A DNA stretch of 64,000 nucleotides from an uncultured Prevotellaceae bacterium (GCA_900313615.1 OMRP01000002.1:310001-374000), one strand, 5' to 3'; positions 43,085 through 52,334 are shown, counted from the first letter of the stretch. Numbers and translations are program-made. Notes: generated from the letters alone by a model not told the origin.

Positions 43085-44186
43085 GGAAAATATTCTCGTC
43101 ACCTCACCCCTCCTACCCGACCTTGATGAATTTCAGTCAATGCTGAAAGACATCTGGGCATCGAAATGGATTACCAATAACGGTTCGTTCCATAAACAGT
43201 TGGAACAAGCCCTTGCCGAGTACCTTAAGGTACCCTACGTGAGTCTTTTCACCAACGGCACGCTGCCGCTCATCACCGCTCTCCAAGCGCTCCATGTCAG
43301 CGGCGAGGTCATCACAACCCCCTATAGTTTCGTCGCGACCACCCATGCGCTGTGGTGGAACGGCATCAAGCCCGTCTTCGTCGACATCGACTGGGCCACC
43401 GGCTGTCTTGACCCCAATAAGATTGAAGCAGCCATCACCCCACGTACCACCGCCATCATGCCCGTGCATGTCTATGGCAAGCCCTGCGACACCAAGGCCA
43501 TCCAGGACATCGCCGACAAATACGGTCTCCGCGTCATCTACGATGCCGCCCACGCCTTTGGAGTGGAACAGGACGGAGTTTCCCTGCTCAACGCTGGTGA
43601 CATGTCCACTCTGAGTTTCCATGCCACCAAAGTCTACAACACTGTCGAAGGTGGTGCCATGGTGATGCACGACGAGAAGACCAAACGCCGTATCGATTAC
43701 CTCAAGAACTTCGGCTTTGCCGGAGAGACCGAGGTCGTTGCCCCTGGCATCAATTCCAAAATGGACGAGATACGCGCCGCCTACGGACTCCTCAACCTCC
43801 GTCAAGTTGACCAAGCCATCGAGGCCCGCCACCAAGTTGCCATCCGTTACCGCGAGGCTCTGCGTGATGTTCCCGGTATCGAGTTCTGGGACGACATCCC
43901 TGGCGTGCGCCACAATTACAGTTATTTCCCCATTTTCGTCCACGAAAAGGAATATGGTGAGACACGCGACCAGCTTTATTTCCGTATGAGGAAGCAAGGA
44001 ATCTATGCCCGTCGTTACTTCTACCCCCTCATCAGCGAATTCAGCACCTACCGAGGACTCGACAGTGCACGTCCCGACAACCTACCCGTCGCCCACCGCA
44101 TGGCTAACAGTGTCATCTGCCTTCCCATGCACCATAACCTCAGCAACTCCGACATCGACCGCGTCATCACCTGCCTAAAAAAATAA
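43083..44186 (+). CDS. DegT/DnrJ/EryC1 sugar aminotransferase
   Basis: A 367-residue PLP-dependent aminotransferase acting on nucleotide-linked keto-sugars. Landmarks are SLFTNGTLPLITALQAL, the ITTPYSFVATTHALWW strand, DAAHAFG, the PLP lysine in FHATKVYNTVEGGAM, and NSKMDEIRAAYGLL. The sequence is closest in style to VioA/FdtB-type 3- or 4-aminotransferases. The start is TTG, inside the last unit of an 8-mer array, with no ATG nearby; ENILVTSPLLPDLDEF is a typical family N-terminus. It closes the GC-richer part of the locus before the AT-rich operon. Confidence 0.85.
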   Translation: MENILVTSPLLPDLDEFQSMLKDIWASKWITNNGSFHKQLEQALAEYLKVPYVSLFTNGTLPLITALQALHVSGEVITTPYSFVATTHALWWNGIKPVFVDIDWATGCLDPNKIEAAITPRTTAIMPVHVYGKPCDTKAIQDIADKYGLRVIYDAAHAFGVEQDGVSLLNAGDMSTLSFHATKVYNTVEGGAMVMHDEKTKRRIDYLKNFGFAGETEVVAPGINSKMDEIRAAYGLLNLRQVDQAIEARHQVAIRYREALRDVPGIEFWDDIPGVRHNYSYFPIFVHEKEYGETRDQLYFRMRKQGIYARRYFYPLISEFSTYRGLDSARPDNLPVAHRMANSVICLPMHHNLSNSDIDRVITCLKK

Positions 44187-44262
44187 CAACGTGCCACTCA
44201 TAATCTCTTTCTCCTAAACAACCATCCATAAAGATACGGAGAATCCTGGGCGTTTTTTTTGC

Positions 44263-45603
44263 ATGAAGTACCCTAATTACATAATATTATATATTAGGTT
44301 TCTGCTTATCTCTTTATGTAGTTTGGCTTGCTCACCAGACAATCATGATGATTTTGTTGTATCCAGCGATACAAATCGAACAATACCTATTCCCAAAAAT
44401 TCTCCCGAGCGCGATTCGTTAATAATAATTGGTAAAAGAAATGCCACGAAGAAAGCACATCAATTGACTGACATCAGATATTCTCCTCGTAATCCAATCA
44501 GATACAACTTAGGAGAATATTCCCCTGATAGATCCATAAAGGGTATCATTTATTCTTCTGTGAAAGAAATAGGAACCTACGTTGGCACTAACGTTTCGTT
44601 CCATACTTTTATGACCGCCATCCACAATCCACGTAGCAAGATTTACACGGAGCAAATAGATCAGCCACCCTATCACGGTACAAATGGTAAGGCTTATTAT
44701 GGCACCGTTTGCAGCGATTTGGTTTCATATGCATTAGGATTAAAGCCCGCTTTTTTTTCTCATGATTTTCCAACATCCGATTTGATGCAAAAGGTTGATT
44801 ATTCATCTATTGACAATATTCAAGTAGCCGATGTCTTATGGAAGAGCGGTCATGTGGCAATTATTACCGACATCTGGTACGATGACAAAGGAAGCATTTC
44901 TGAGCTAGAAATCAGTGAAGCTGTTCAAAGAGGATGCCATAGGTATAATGTGTCAAGATCGAATTTTCTATCATTTATGCAGAAATCATTCACTTATATA
45001 TATAGATATCAAGAACTTTACAAGAACACATCATATACCACATGTCCCGAGTTTGTTGCTGTGATGGATGAGGAACCTATTCTTTTTACATATAACGATG
45101 ATTTGTGTGCGGATAAAGGCGACAAGGCGTGCTATTTAGTCAATGAGCCTGTGGTGATAAATGTTCAACATGCATACGATTTCTTGGAATTATATAAGGA
45201 TGATGAATTATATTGCAGTATTGCAAACAATTCAATCGATATCCTTTTGGAGAATCTCCCCTACGGTGATTATAAAGCGTGTATTTCTTCAAATGGCACC
45301 ATAAGTGATTTCACTTATTGGAAAGTGATTGATATTCAAATGACAGCTGATAGGAAGAATGGACGAGTGTATTTCTCTAGCAAAAATGCCAAACCAGAAT
45401 CTGTAAGTTTCTGTTCCATATCAGGTAGTCGACAAAATCCTGCGACTAAATTATACCGGCATCAGTTTACATCGGAAGAATTAGAATCTGGCTATGCTAT
45501 AATACCTAAGGGTATGACAATGTCCGACTATCCATACTTGAAAATTTATTTTTCTACTGATTATGGCACTATACAAAGTAAGCCAGTTAATTGGTTTGAA
45601 TAA
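44263..45603 (+). CDS. Lipoprotein with NlpC/P60-like cysteine hydrolase domain
   Basis: A 446-residue protein with a lipoprotein signal (LISLCSLACSPD, Cys about 23). The middle region has a papain-like arrangement: Cys in YYGTVCSDLVSYALGL, then about 60 residues later GHVAIITDIW with a likely catalytic His. This matches the NlpC/P60 or CHAP superfamily, which hydrolyse amide bonds, often in peptidoglycan. The C-terminal 180 residues look like beta-sandwich repeats. Base composition is markedly more AT-rich than upstream. It begins the polysaccharide operon but is not itself a sugar enzyme. Confidence 0.6.
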   Translation: MKYPNYIILYIRFLLISLCSLACSPDNHDDFVVSSDTNRTIPIPKNSPERDSLIIIGKRNATKKAHQLTDIRYSPRNPIRYNLGEYSPDRSIKGIIYSSVKEIGTYVGTNVSFHTFMTAIHNPRSKIYTEQIDQPPYHGTNGKAYYGTVCSDLVSYALGLKPAFFSHDFPTSDLMQKVDYSSIDNIQVADVLWKSGHVAIITDIWYDDKGSISELEISEAVQRGCHRYNVSRSNFLSFMQKSFTYIYRYQELYKNTSYTTCPEFVAVMDEEPILFTYNDDLCADKGDKACYLVNEPVVINVQHAYDFLELYKDDELYCSIANNSIDILLENLPYGDYKACISSNGTISDFTYWKVIDIQMTADRKNGRVYFSSKNAKPESVSFCSISGSRQNPATKLYRHQFTSEELESGYAIIPKGMTMSDYPYLKIYFSTDYGTIQSKPVNWFE

Positions 45604-45614
45604 GTATAACAACA

Positions 45615-46496
45615 ATGAAAGAAACAAGAAATTATTTAAAGTCATTAGGTTTACCGACAGGAGATCTGTATTCCCTTCCCACATCTGAGAAACGATTTGA
45701 AGATGGAGGGCAGTACCGTTTTGAAGTTCCAGGCATTCAAGGCCCAGGACCAATGAGAGCTCTCTTGGAGCAGTTGGACAATTATGGAATACAAATTCAC
45801 CGTGTTACCCAGACCCAAGGCATCATGCGTTTACTCGATTCAGAGATTGAACAGATGTTGGAATATGCCCAAAAATGGAATGTTGAATTACTTTTGGCTA
45901 CAGGTCCACGAGCGACTATCGACACCAGTGCTTCAGTAAATACTCCAGAAGGCGTACGAATGGGGTATCGCCTTCGTGGGCAGGAACAAGTTATTCGTGC
46001 GGTGGAAGACATCCGTCGAGCGGTTAAGATTGGCGTTCGTTCATTTATGGTTTACGATGAAGGTCAACTATGGTTGATGAACCAAATGCGTCGTGACGGT
46101 TTCTTACCTTCAGATGTAAAGTTCAAGGTTTCAGCACATACGGGCCATGGAAATCCATGTTCTGCCAAGTTACTTGAGCAGAACGGGGCTAACTCTTTCA
46201 ATCCAGTGCGCGACATCCAATTGCAAATGTTATCGGCCATTCGAGCTGCCATAGACATACCCATCGATATCCATACAGAAAACCCAAAATCTACCGGTGG
46301 TTTCATCCGTCATTACGAAGTCCCCGAATTCATCCGTGTGGCCGCTCCCATCTACCTAAAGACAGGCGGTTCTGTTGCGGCAACGCATAGTTGGGACACA
46401 ACCGAGGTTGACGCCAAGAAACGAGCCAAGCAGGTGGCTTTGGTCAAGAGAGTGATTGACACATATTATCCAGAGGCAATCGTTTCGCCGAAATGA
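45615..46496 (+). CDS. U32-peptidase-like TIM-barrel protein
   Basis: A 293-residue protein that I match only loosely to proteins annotated as U32 family peptidases. It contains PGPMRALLEQLDNYGIQIHRV, LLLATGPRATIDTSASV, FMVYDEGQLWLMNQM, KVSAHTGHGNPCSAKLLEQNGANSFNPV and IPIDIHTENP, consistent with strand ends of a TIM barrel carrying polar residues. No signal peptide, so cytoplasmic. It overlaps the ATP-grasp gene by four bases and shares the operon with a C-C bond lyase and dehydratases, suggesting a metabolic role rather than proteolysis. Confidence 0.55.
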   Translation: MKETRNYLKSLGLPTGDLYSLPTSEKRFEDGGQYRFEVPGIQGPGPMRALLEQLDNYGIQIHRVTQTQGIMRLLDSEIEQMLEYAQKWNVELLLATGPRATIDTSASVNTPEGVRMGYRLRGQEQVIRAVEDIRRAVKIGVRSFMVYDEGQLWLMNQMRRDGFLPSDVKFKVSAHTGHGNPCSAKLLEQNGANSFNPVRDIQLQMLSAIRAAIDIPIDIHTENPKSTGGFIRHYEVPEFIRVAAPIYLKTGGSVAATHSWDTTEVDAKKRAKQVALVKRVIDTYYPEAIVSPK

Positions 46497-47728
46497 AAAA
46501 AAAGCCAATTGCCATAGTGTTGGGTGGAACATCTCCACACATAGTCCTTGTTAAGGAATTAAAAAAGCGGGGATACTATGTTGTATTAATTGACTATCTG
46601 CCCAATCCACCTGCCAAAGAATATGCAGATGAACATATTTTAGCAAGCACACTTGACAAGGAATGCGTCTTAAATATAGCCAAAGAATTAAATGCATCTT
46701 TAGTAATTAGTAGCTGCATAGATCAGGCTAATAGTGTTTGTTGCTATGTTGCAGAAAGAATGGGGCTTCCTCATCCATACAGCTTTGAGACATCACAGCT
46801 TGTCACAGACAAGGGACTGATGAAACAACGTATGTTGGAATACGGCATACCCACATCATCTTTCACGCTGACCTCTAATATTGAAGACATCGATTGGGCT
46901 AAGATTTCCTTCCCATGTGTAGTAAAGCCTGTTGATTGCAACAGTTCAAAAGGAGTACATAAGGCAGACACGAAAACAGAAGTAAAAAAATATGTAGAAG
47001 AGGCTCTATGTTTAAGCCGAACTCATAAAGCCATAATTGAAGGATATTGTACTGGAAATGAGATTCAGGTCGACTGCCTAGCCTTGGAAGATGAAGTTTC
47101 CATTGTGATGACCAGGCAAAAGAAGATGATAAGGCGCGAGAAGTCCGCAGTTCTTCAGTCATTTGGCTCTGTTGTGCCCGCTCCATTATCAAATGAAGTC
47201 TCTATAAAAACCACTGAGATTGCCAACAAAATTGCCAATGCATTTCATCTTAGGAATACACCTTTTTTTTATCAAGCTATTGTATCCAACAAGGACATCA
47301 ACGTATTGGAATTCGCTCCTCGTATTGGGGGGGGGCTCAGTTACTACATGCTTAAGAATTTTGTGGGTTTCCATGCGGTAGAAAGTGTTATAGACTCCTT
47401 TTTGGGAAATAGTCTTGTTCTAAAGCGAAAGCCTCTTGAAAAATGTTACCGCACCTGTCTTCTTTATGCTCATCCATGTGTATTCGACCATATAGAGGGT
47501 CTACAGCAGTTAAAAGATGAAGGGTTCTTGAAAGAATTCTTTATTACGAAATGTAAAGGTGATGCAATCGATGAAGATCTACGTAGCAGCAACAGAGTGG
47601 GATCTTTTATCGTATCTGGCAAGGATGCAAAGGAATTAGAAAAAAAAATAATTATTTGTCTTAACAGAATAAAAATAATAGACACTGAAGGAAAAGACAT
47701 GATGAACAGATTAATACTCGATAATTAA
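46493..47728 (+). CDS. ATP-grasp carboxylate-amine/thiol ligase
   Basis: A 411-residue ATP-grasp enzyme. The N-terminal preATP domain starts IAIVLGGTSPHIVLVKELKKRGYYVV; the ATP-grasp core has FPCVVKPVDCNSSKGVHK (Lys binding ATP), AIIEGYCTGNEIQVDCL and NVLEFAPRIGGGLSYYML with the Mg-binding Glu and Arg. These enzymes activate a carboxylate as acyl phosphate and join it to an amine or thiol. The substrate is unknown; the acid made by the neighbouring lyase, dehydrogenase and dehydratases is a candidate. Confidence 0.78.
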   Translation: MKKKPIAIVLGGTSPHIVLVKELKKRGYYVVLIDYLPNPPAKEYADEHILASTLDKECVLNIAKELNASLVISSCIDQANSVCCYVAERMGLPHPYSFETSQLVTDKGLMKQRMLEYGIPTSSFTLTSNIEDIDWAKISFPCVVKPVDCNSSKGVHKADTKTEVKKYVEEALCLSRTHKAIIEGYCTGNEIQVDCLALEDEVSIVMTRQKKMIRREKSAVLQSFGSVVPAPLSNEVSIKTTEIANKIANAFHLRNTPFFYQAIVSNKDINVLEFAPRIGGGLSYYMLKNFVGFHAVESVIDSFLGNSLVLKRKPLEKCYRTCLLYAHPCVFDHIEGLQQLKDEGFLKEFFITKCKGDAIDEDLRSSNRVGSFIVSGKDAKELEKKIIICLNRIKIIDTEGKDMMNRLILDN

Positions 47729-47730
47729 CA

Positions 47731-48864
47731 ATGAAACATCATCAATATAATCCTAACTATAAGTTTTATAAAGAGCCCGTAGACTTTAATAAGTACACAG
47801 ATCGTTCTTTGCTACAATATTGTTTGGGTGCTACGATGTATATGCCTGGCACAAAAGATTTTGCCCAAGCAGTAATTGACAAAAAGTACCCTGGTCTTAC
47901 CTCCATGGTTATGTGCTTTGAAGACGCCTGTCCTGAAGAGGACGTGCCAGCTGCCGAACAGAATAGCATCCATGTGCTTAACACTCTAAAAAAAGCAGAA
48001 GATGAAGGTCGGCTTAGATACGAAGATATCCCATTGCTTTTTTTCCGAGTCCGCAGTCCTGAACAGTTTGAGCATTTTTCAAACATGCTCCATCCCGAAC
48101 ATGTCCGTTATATCACAGGCTTCAATTTCCCCAAGTTCAATGGCATCAATGGCGGTGCTTACATGAGTCAATTGGCTGATTTAAACAACCGTTTTGGTGA
48201 AATCATCTATGGTATGCCGATTATAGAAGACGCTCGTGTAGCGTTTAAAGAAACGCGTCTTTTGGAACTCATGGCCATCAAGAATATATGCGACTGCCAC
48301 AAGAATTTGATTTTGAACATCCGTGTTGGAGGAACTGATTTTTCCAGTTGCTTTGGTGTCCGTAGAGGAATCAATTCCACCATATATGACATCATGACTG
48401 TTAGCAATTGTCTGATGGATATTTTGAATGTTTTCACTCGCAACAACGAATATACCGTATCCGGACCAGTTTGGGAATATTTCCGAGTAAACAAGCGCAT
48501 GAAGTTTGAAGATTTACCCAAAATTAACATACAGGACACCTTATTAAAAAGGACTCCCGTCGTGAACGATGCTGTTGATGGGTTGATGCGCGAACTAATT
48601 CTTGACCAAGCCAACGGATTCATGGGTAAGACATGTATTCATCCCACCCATCTTAATTTTATCAATGGGATGTTGGCTGTTACAAAAGACGAATATAATG
48701 ATGCGTACCAAATTCTTCACTCTTCTGGCGGTGTCATCAAAGGTTCGAAAGGCATGAATGAAATACGCCCCCATACCAATTGGGCCACAAAAATCATGAT
48801 GCGCGCTGAAGCATACGGTGTTATTGACAACGAAAATGAATACATTAATTTGTTCGGTGTATAA
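47731..48864 (+). CDS. HpcH/HpaI-type C-C bond lyase (TIM barrel)
   Basis: A 377-residue protein of the citrate-lyase-beta/HpcH-HpaI superfamily. YMPGTKDFAQAVIDKKYPGLTSMVMCFEDACPEEDVPAAEQN near the N-terminus is most like the C-C bond lyases encoded in tellurite-resistance (Ter) biosynthetic modules, which also contain ATP-grasp enzymes. IIYGMPIIEDARVAF, ILNIRVGGTDFSSCFG and GFMGKTCIHPTHLNFINGML carry the expected Glu, Arg, Asp and His positions. It would form or split a C-C bond in a keto- or acyl-acid. Its stop shares one base with the next start. Confidence 0.72.
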   Translation: MKHHQYNPNYKFYKEPVDFNKYTDRSLLQYCLGATMYMPGTKDFAQAVIDKKYPGLTSMVMCFEDACPEEDVPAAEQNSIHVLNTLKKAEDEGRLRYEDIPLLFFRVRSPEQFEHFSNMLHPEHVRYITGFNFPKFNGINGGAYMSQLADLNNRFGEIIYGMPIIEDARVAFKETRLLELMAIKNICDCHKNLILNIRVGGTDFSSCFGVRRGINSTIYDIMTVSNCLMDILNVFTRNNEYTVSGPVWEYFRVNKRMKFEDLPKINIQDTLLKRTPVVNDAVDGLMRELILDQANGFMGKTCIHPTHLNFINGMLAVTKDEYNDAYQILHSSGGVIKGSKGMNEIRPHTNWATKIMMRAEAYGVIDNENEYINLFGV

Positions 48865-49838
48865 TGCCAAAGATTTTACATACATCACGTTATACAGGTA
48901 CTCCGTGGGAGATCCTAAAAAGTGTTGTTCCAGATAGCTTTTCCATAGAAACCCTGGAAGAGCCAAGCAGGGAATGCCTACTTCAGCAAGTTATTGATGC
49001 TGACTATCTGCTTGTAAGTGGTCGTCTCACCATAGATGAAGAGGTTCTCTCTTCCGCAAAGTGTCTAAAAATGATACAGCGAACTGGCGTAGGTACGGAT
49101 ATGCTTGACAAAGATGCCATTAAAAGACATGACATCCCCGTTTATGTTAATTCTGGTGTCAATGCCAGAAGTGTTGCAGAACATACGATAACCCTTATTC
49201 TATGCTGTCTAAAAAATATCCCACTCATTTCTACGAACACGAAAAAAGGTATTTGGAAAAAACAGCAAACTGGTGTAACATGCCATGAGTTATTTGGGAA
49301 GATCGTAGGTATTGTGGGCATGGGTGCCATCGGGCAGCAAGTCGCTTTATATTTGAAAGCTTTTGGAGCAAAAGTGCTTTATACAGACGTACACCAACTT
49401 GACTGTAAAAAAGAAGCGGAACTATCTGTTTCTTTCGTCACCTCATTCGAAGAATTATTACCACAAGTTGACATCCTGAGTTTTCATTGTCCTCTTACTT
49501 CCGAGAATAAGGAATTATTGAATGGAAACAATATTTCATCAATGAAGAATGGAGCTATTATTGTCAACACGGCTCGTGGAAAATTAATAAGCGAAGATGC
49601 CTTATACGAAGCAATCTTAAACGGTCATCTTCATAGCGTAGCTTTGGATGTTCATTATGAAGAACCAATTAAAGGAATTTCAAGATTTGCCAACATGGAT
49701 AACGTTATCCTTACCCCCCACATTGCAGGTCTTTCCTATGAAACATTTCATGCGATGATGAAAGGTGCTATCGACAATATCATATCTTTTGAAAAAGGCG
49801 AAAAAGAAGTATTAAATAAGAAATTATTATCGTTATAA
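48864..49838 (+). CDS. D-2-hydroxyacid dehydrogenase
   Basis: A 324-residue NAD-dependent dehydrogenase of the SerA/LdhA type. The Rossmann motif GIVGMGAIGQQV, the catalytic Arg in VNTARGKLI, Glu in HYEEPI and His in LTPHIAGLSYET are present. It reduces a 2-keto acid to a D-2-hydroxy acid, or the reverse. Placed between a C-C bond lyase and acyl-activation genes, it probably works on the same small acid. One-base overlaps with both neighbours indicate strict co-translation. Confidence 0.82.
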   Translation: MPKILHTSRYTGTPWEILKSVVPDSFSIETLEEPSRECLLQQVIDADYLLVSGRLTIDEEVLSSAKCLKMIQRTGVGTDMLDKDAIKRHDIPVYVNSGVNARSVAEHTITLILCCLKNIPLISTNTKKGIWKKQQTGVTCHELFGKIVGIVGMGAIGQQVALYLKAFGAKVLYTDVHQLDCKKEAELSVSFVTSFEELLPQVDILSFHCPLTSENKELLNGNNISSMKNGAIIVNTARGKLISEDALYEAILNGHLHSVALDVHYEEPIKGISRFANMDNVILTPHIAGLSYETFHAMMKGAIDNIISFEKGEKEVLNKKLLSL

Positions 49839-50650
49839 TGGATTTACGAAGACTTAAACAAGTCATAACATACGGTTGGAAAGACGCATGCGAAATAAAC
49901 AATTACGAGAATGTCAATAAAAGCAAAATAGGCTTATTTATCGATATTCTCCATTGTTTTTTTAAATACAACGTCTGGAGCAGTCAATACAAGAAAGAGA
50001 AATTATATGCTCTTGAAAGCCTACATCGCAAGGATATTTGCGTGAAATATCAAGAAAAAAATTCAAAGAGGGACAAATGGGTAAAGGAGTTCTTTGCCAA
50101 TTACAAATTCCTGAACAAATGGAGTAGTTTCAAATACGAGAAGAGTCCGGGAAAACAAGCTAAACGTCGCAATGCATATAAAAAGCAGTATGGATTGGGA
50201 GATAATTGTTTTATAGGCTATGATGTAATCCTGCATAAACATCATTTCTCTGATGAAACGATAACTATGGGTTCCAATTGCCAAATATCAGAACACGTTA
50301 ATATTGACTACACAGGAGGATTGAAAGTGGGAAATGGTGTGGGTATTCTTGAAGGAGTGAAAATACTCACTCATGGGCACGACTATTTGGGAATAAAAAA
50401 AGATGAAGATCTTTTGCCTAATTCAAAAAGAGCATTCTTTTCCCCTTTAGAGATTGCAGATAATGTAACGTTAGGTTCTCATGTTATTATTATGCCGGGT
50501 GTTCATTATATTGGCAAGGGTTCCATCATTTCTGCAGGTTCCGTTGTCACCAAGCGCATTCCCGACAACGTAATAGTAGCAGGCAATCCTGCTAAGGTAA
50601 TAGGTAGTCTGGAAGGCGTTAATCTCTATTCAAGAAACAATAACAACTAA
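49838..50650 (+). CDS. Left-handed beta-helix acyltransferase (WbbJ/hexapeptide family)
   Basis: A 270-residue protein. The N-terminal 110 residues are basic and helical. The C-terminal part shows hexapeptide repeats: GDNCFIGYDVILHKHHF, NCQISEHVNIDY, VGNGVGILEGVKILTHGHD, IADNVTLGSHVIIMPGV, IGKGSIISAGSVVTKRIPDNVIVAGNPAKVIG. Such enzymes transfer acetyl or other acyl groups to sugars. Because an acyl carrier protein gene follows directly, an acyl-carrier-linked donor instead of acetyl-CoA is possible. Confidence 0.78.
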   Translation: MDLRRLKQVITYGWKDACEINNYENVNKSKIGLFIDILHCFFKYNVWSSQYKKEKLYALESLHRKDICVKYQEKNSKRDKWVKEFFANYKFLNKWSSFKYEKSPGKQAKRRNAYKKQYGLGDNCFIGYDVILHKHHFSDETITMGSNCQISEHVNIDYTGGLKVGNGVGILEGVKILTHGHDYLGIKKDEDLLPNSKRAFFSPLEIADNVTLGSHVIIMPGVHYIGKGSIISAGSVVTKRIPDNVIVAGNPAKVIGSLEGVNLYSRNNNN

Positions 50651-50666
50651 TAAATGAACAAATAGC

Positions 50667-50894
50667 ATGGAAATAAAATCGTTTATAAAAGACCTTTCTG
50701 AAAATGTTTTTACTGACACGCCGAAAGAGTTATTAAGTAATGAAACAGACTATATGGAATTGGAAGAATGGACCTCAATGACAGCCTTCACCATGATTTC
50801 ATATTTTAGCAGTGAATATGGGAAGAAACTACTTCTTCCAGAACTGTTGCAGGCTCATACCATTGGAGACCTGTATAAAATAATAAACGGCTAA
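50667..50894 (+). CDS. Acyl carrier protein-like protein
   Basis: A 75-residue acidic protein with the size and helix pattern of a carrier protein. The phosphopantetheine site appears as E-E-W-T-S-M-T-A: the Ser is kept, but the usual preceding Asp is Thr. The following AMP-ligase gene starts two bases after its stop, strongly supporting loading of an acyl group onto this carrier. Carriers of this kind serve special acyl groups for surface sugars and not bulk fatty-acid synthesis. Confidence 0.72.
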   Translation: MEIKSFIKDLSENVFTDTPKELLSNETDYMELEEWTSMTAFTMISYFSSEYGKKLLLPELLQAHTIGDLYKIING

Positions 50895-50895
50895 C

Positions 50896-52308
50896 ATGTT
50901 TAATCTTTTACAATACGCTAAGAATACTGCCGTAATCACAGACCGCGGCGAAAGATTCACCTACGAACATCTATTTAGCGAGGTTCAACAATTCGGATTG
51001 CAAATAGCCAGACGTGGACTTGTCTGTTGTCTGTGTAAAAATGAAATAGGCGCATTAATTGGATATGTGTCTGGTATTTGCTATAGAAATCCTCTGATGT
51101 TACTTGATGGAGGGCGTGATAGCGACTATTTTTGTTCATACATTGAGAAATATCATCCGGAATACATTTGGACTCCTTCTAATAAAAGTTCTGAATTTGA
51201 CGGTTCAGTCATCTATGAAAGACATGGTTATTCATTGATGAAAATGAATGTCAAGTTAGGAGAAGCCAATATACACCTTCATGACAAACTTGCTCTTTGC
51301 CTTACCACTTCTGGCAGCACGGGATCTCCCAAATTGGTCAGGCTGACTAAAGAAAACCTTGAGTCGAATGCACAATCGATAGCCACATACTTGAACATCA
51401 ATGAAGATGAACGTCCTATAACGACGTTGCCTATGTACTATTCGTTTGGCTTGTCTGTTATCAATAGTCATTTGATAAAAGGAGCTACAATACTATTAAC
51501 AAATAGTACCGTTTTTTCCAAGTCTTTCTGGGACTTCTTCGGACAGACATTTCCAACATCTATTGCAGGGGTTCCTTTTACCTATGAGATGTTGGAGCGA
51601 ATGGGTTTTTTCCAAATGGCCATGCCATCTTTAAAAACGATGATCCAGGCTGGGGGTAAGTTGAATGCCGATGTTGTGAAACGTTATGTCCAATTTGCGG
51701 AGGAAACGAATAAGAGTTTTATCGTAATGTATGGACAGACAGAAGCAAGTCCTCGTATGAGTTACCTGCCTTTCGAATATGCTTCAACAAAGCCCTCCAG
51801 CATAGGCATTCCTATTCCTGGTGGAGCTTTTTTATTGTTCGATGCCAATGGTCAGCCCATTCAAGAACCAAACACTGAGGGCGAATTGGTTTATAAAGGA
51901 GCGAATGTCTGTTTAGGTTATGCAGAATGCCGTGAGGATTTAGAAAAGGGAGATGAGAACAAAGGGTTGTTGAGAACCGGAGATGTGGCTTTCCGTGACA
52001 CTGAAGGCTTTTATTATATTACTGGCCGACTAAAACGTTTTGTGAAGATCTGGGGAAACCGCTATAATCTAGATGCTATTGAGCAATTGATTAAGCCGAT
52101 AACTACAGACTGTGCATGTGTAGGAAATGACAACAAAATATATGTGGTTGTTGTCGATTCCAAATACGTTAACGAAATAGCTCATTTGATGAATAAAAAA
52201 CTACAACTAGACAAGAGTTGTTACTCCATAAATGTTATAGAGAAGATACCCAAAACGCCATCAGGAAAAATACAATACACAGAATTAAAGAGCACCATTG
52301 GCCTTTAA
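50896..52308 (+). CDS. Acyl-AMP ligase (AMP-dependent synthetase family)
   Basis: A 470-residue ANL-superfamily enzyme. The P-loop-like TTSGSTGSPKLVRLTKENL, the A5 motif VMYGQTEASPRMSYL, LRTGDVAFRDTEGFYYITGRLKRFVKIWGNRYNLDAIE and a terminal PKTPSGKIQYTEL with the catalytic Lys are all present. It adenylates a carboxylic acid and passes it to a thiol, here most probably the carrier protein encoded just upstream. Substrate specificity is not readable. Confidence 0.85.
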   Translation: MFNLLQYAKNTAVITDRGERFTYEHLFSEVQQFGLQIARRGLVCCLCKNEIGALIGYVSGICYRNPLMLLDGGRDSDYFCSYIEKYHPEYIWTPSNKSSEFDGSVIYERHGYSLMKMNVKLGEANIHLHDKLALCLTTSGSTGSPKLVRLTKENLESNAQSIATYLNINEDERPITTLPMYYSFGLSVINSHLIKGATILLTNSTVFSKSFWDFFGQTFPTSIAGVPFTYEMLERMGFFQMAMPSLKTMIQAGGKLNADVVKRYVQFAEETNKSFIVMYGQTEASPRMSYLPFEYASTKPSSIGIPIPGGAFLLFDANGQPIQEPNTEGELVYKGANVCLGYAECREDLEKGDENKGLLRTGDVAFRDTEGFYYITGRLKRFVKIWGNRYNLDAIEQLIKPITTDCACVGNDNKIYVVVVDSKYVNEIAHLMNKKLQLDKSCYSINVIEKIPKTPSGKIQYTELKSTIGL

Positions 52309-52334
52309 TTCATTTTTCATTTGACTTAAAAACG

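Noticed and set aside
43137-43997. Long open frame (286 codons) on the minus strand opposite the DegT aminotransferase gene.
   Set aside because: The plus-strand frame has every aminotransferase motif including the PLP lysine; the minus frame shows no family features.
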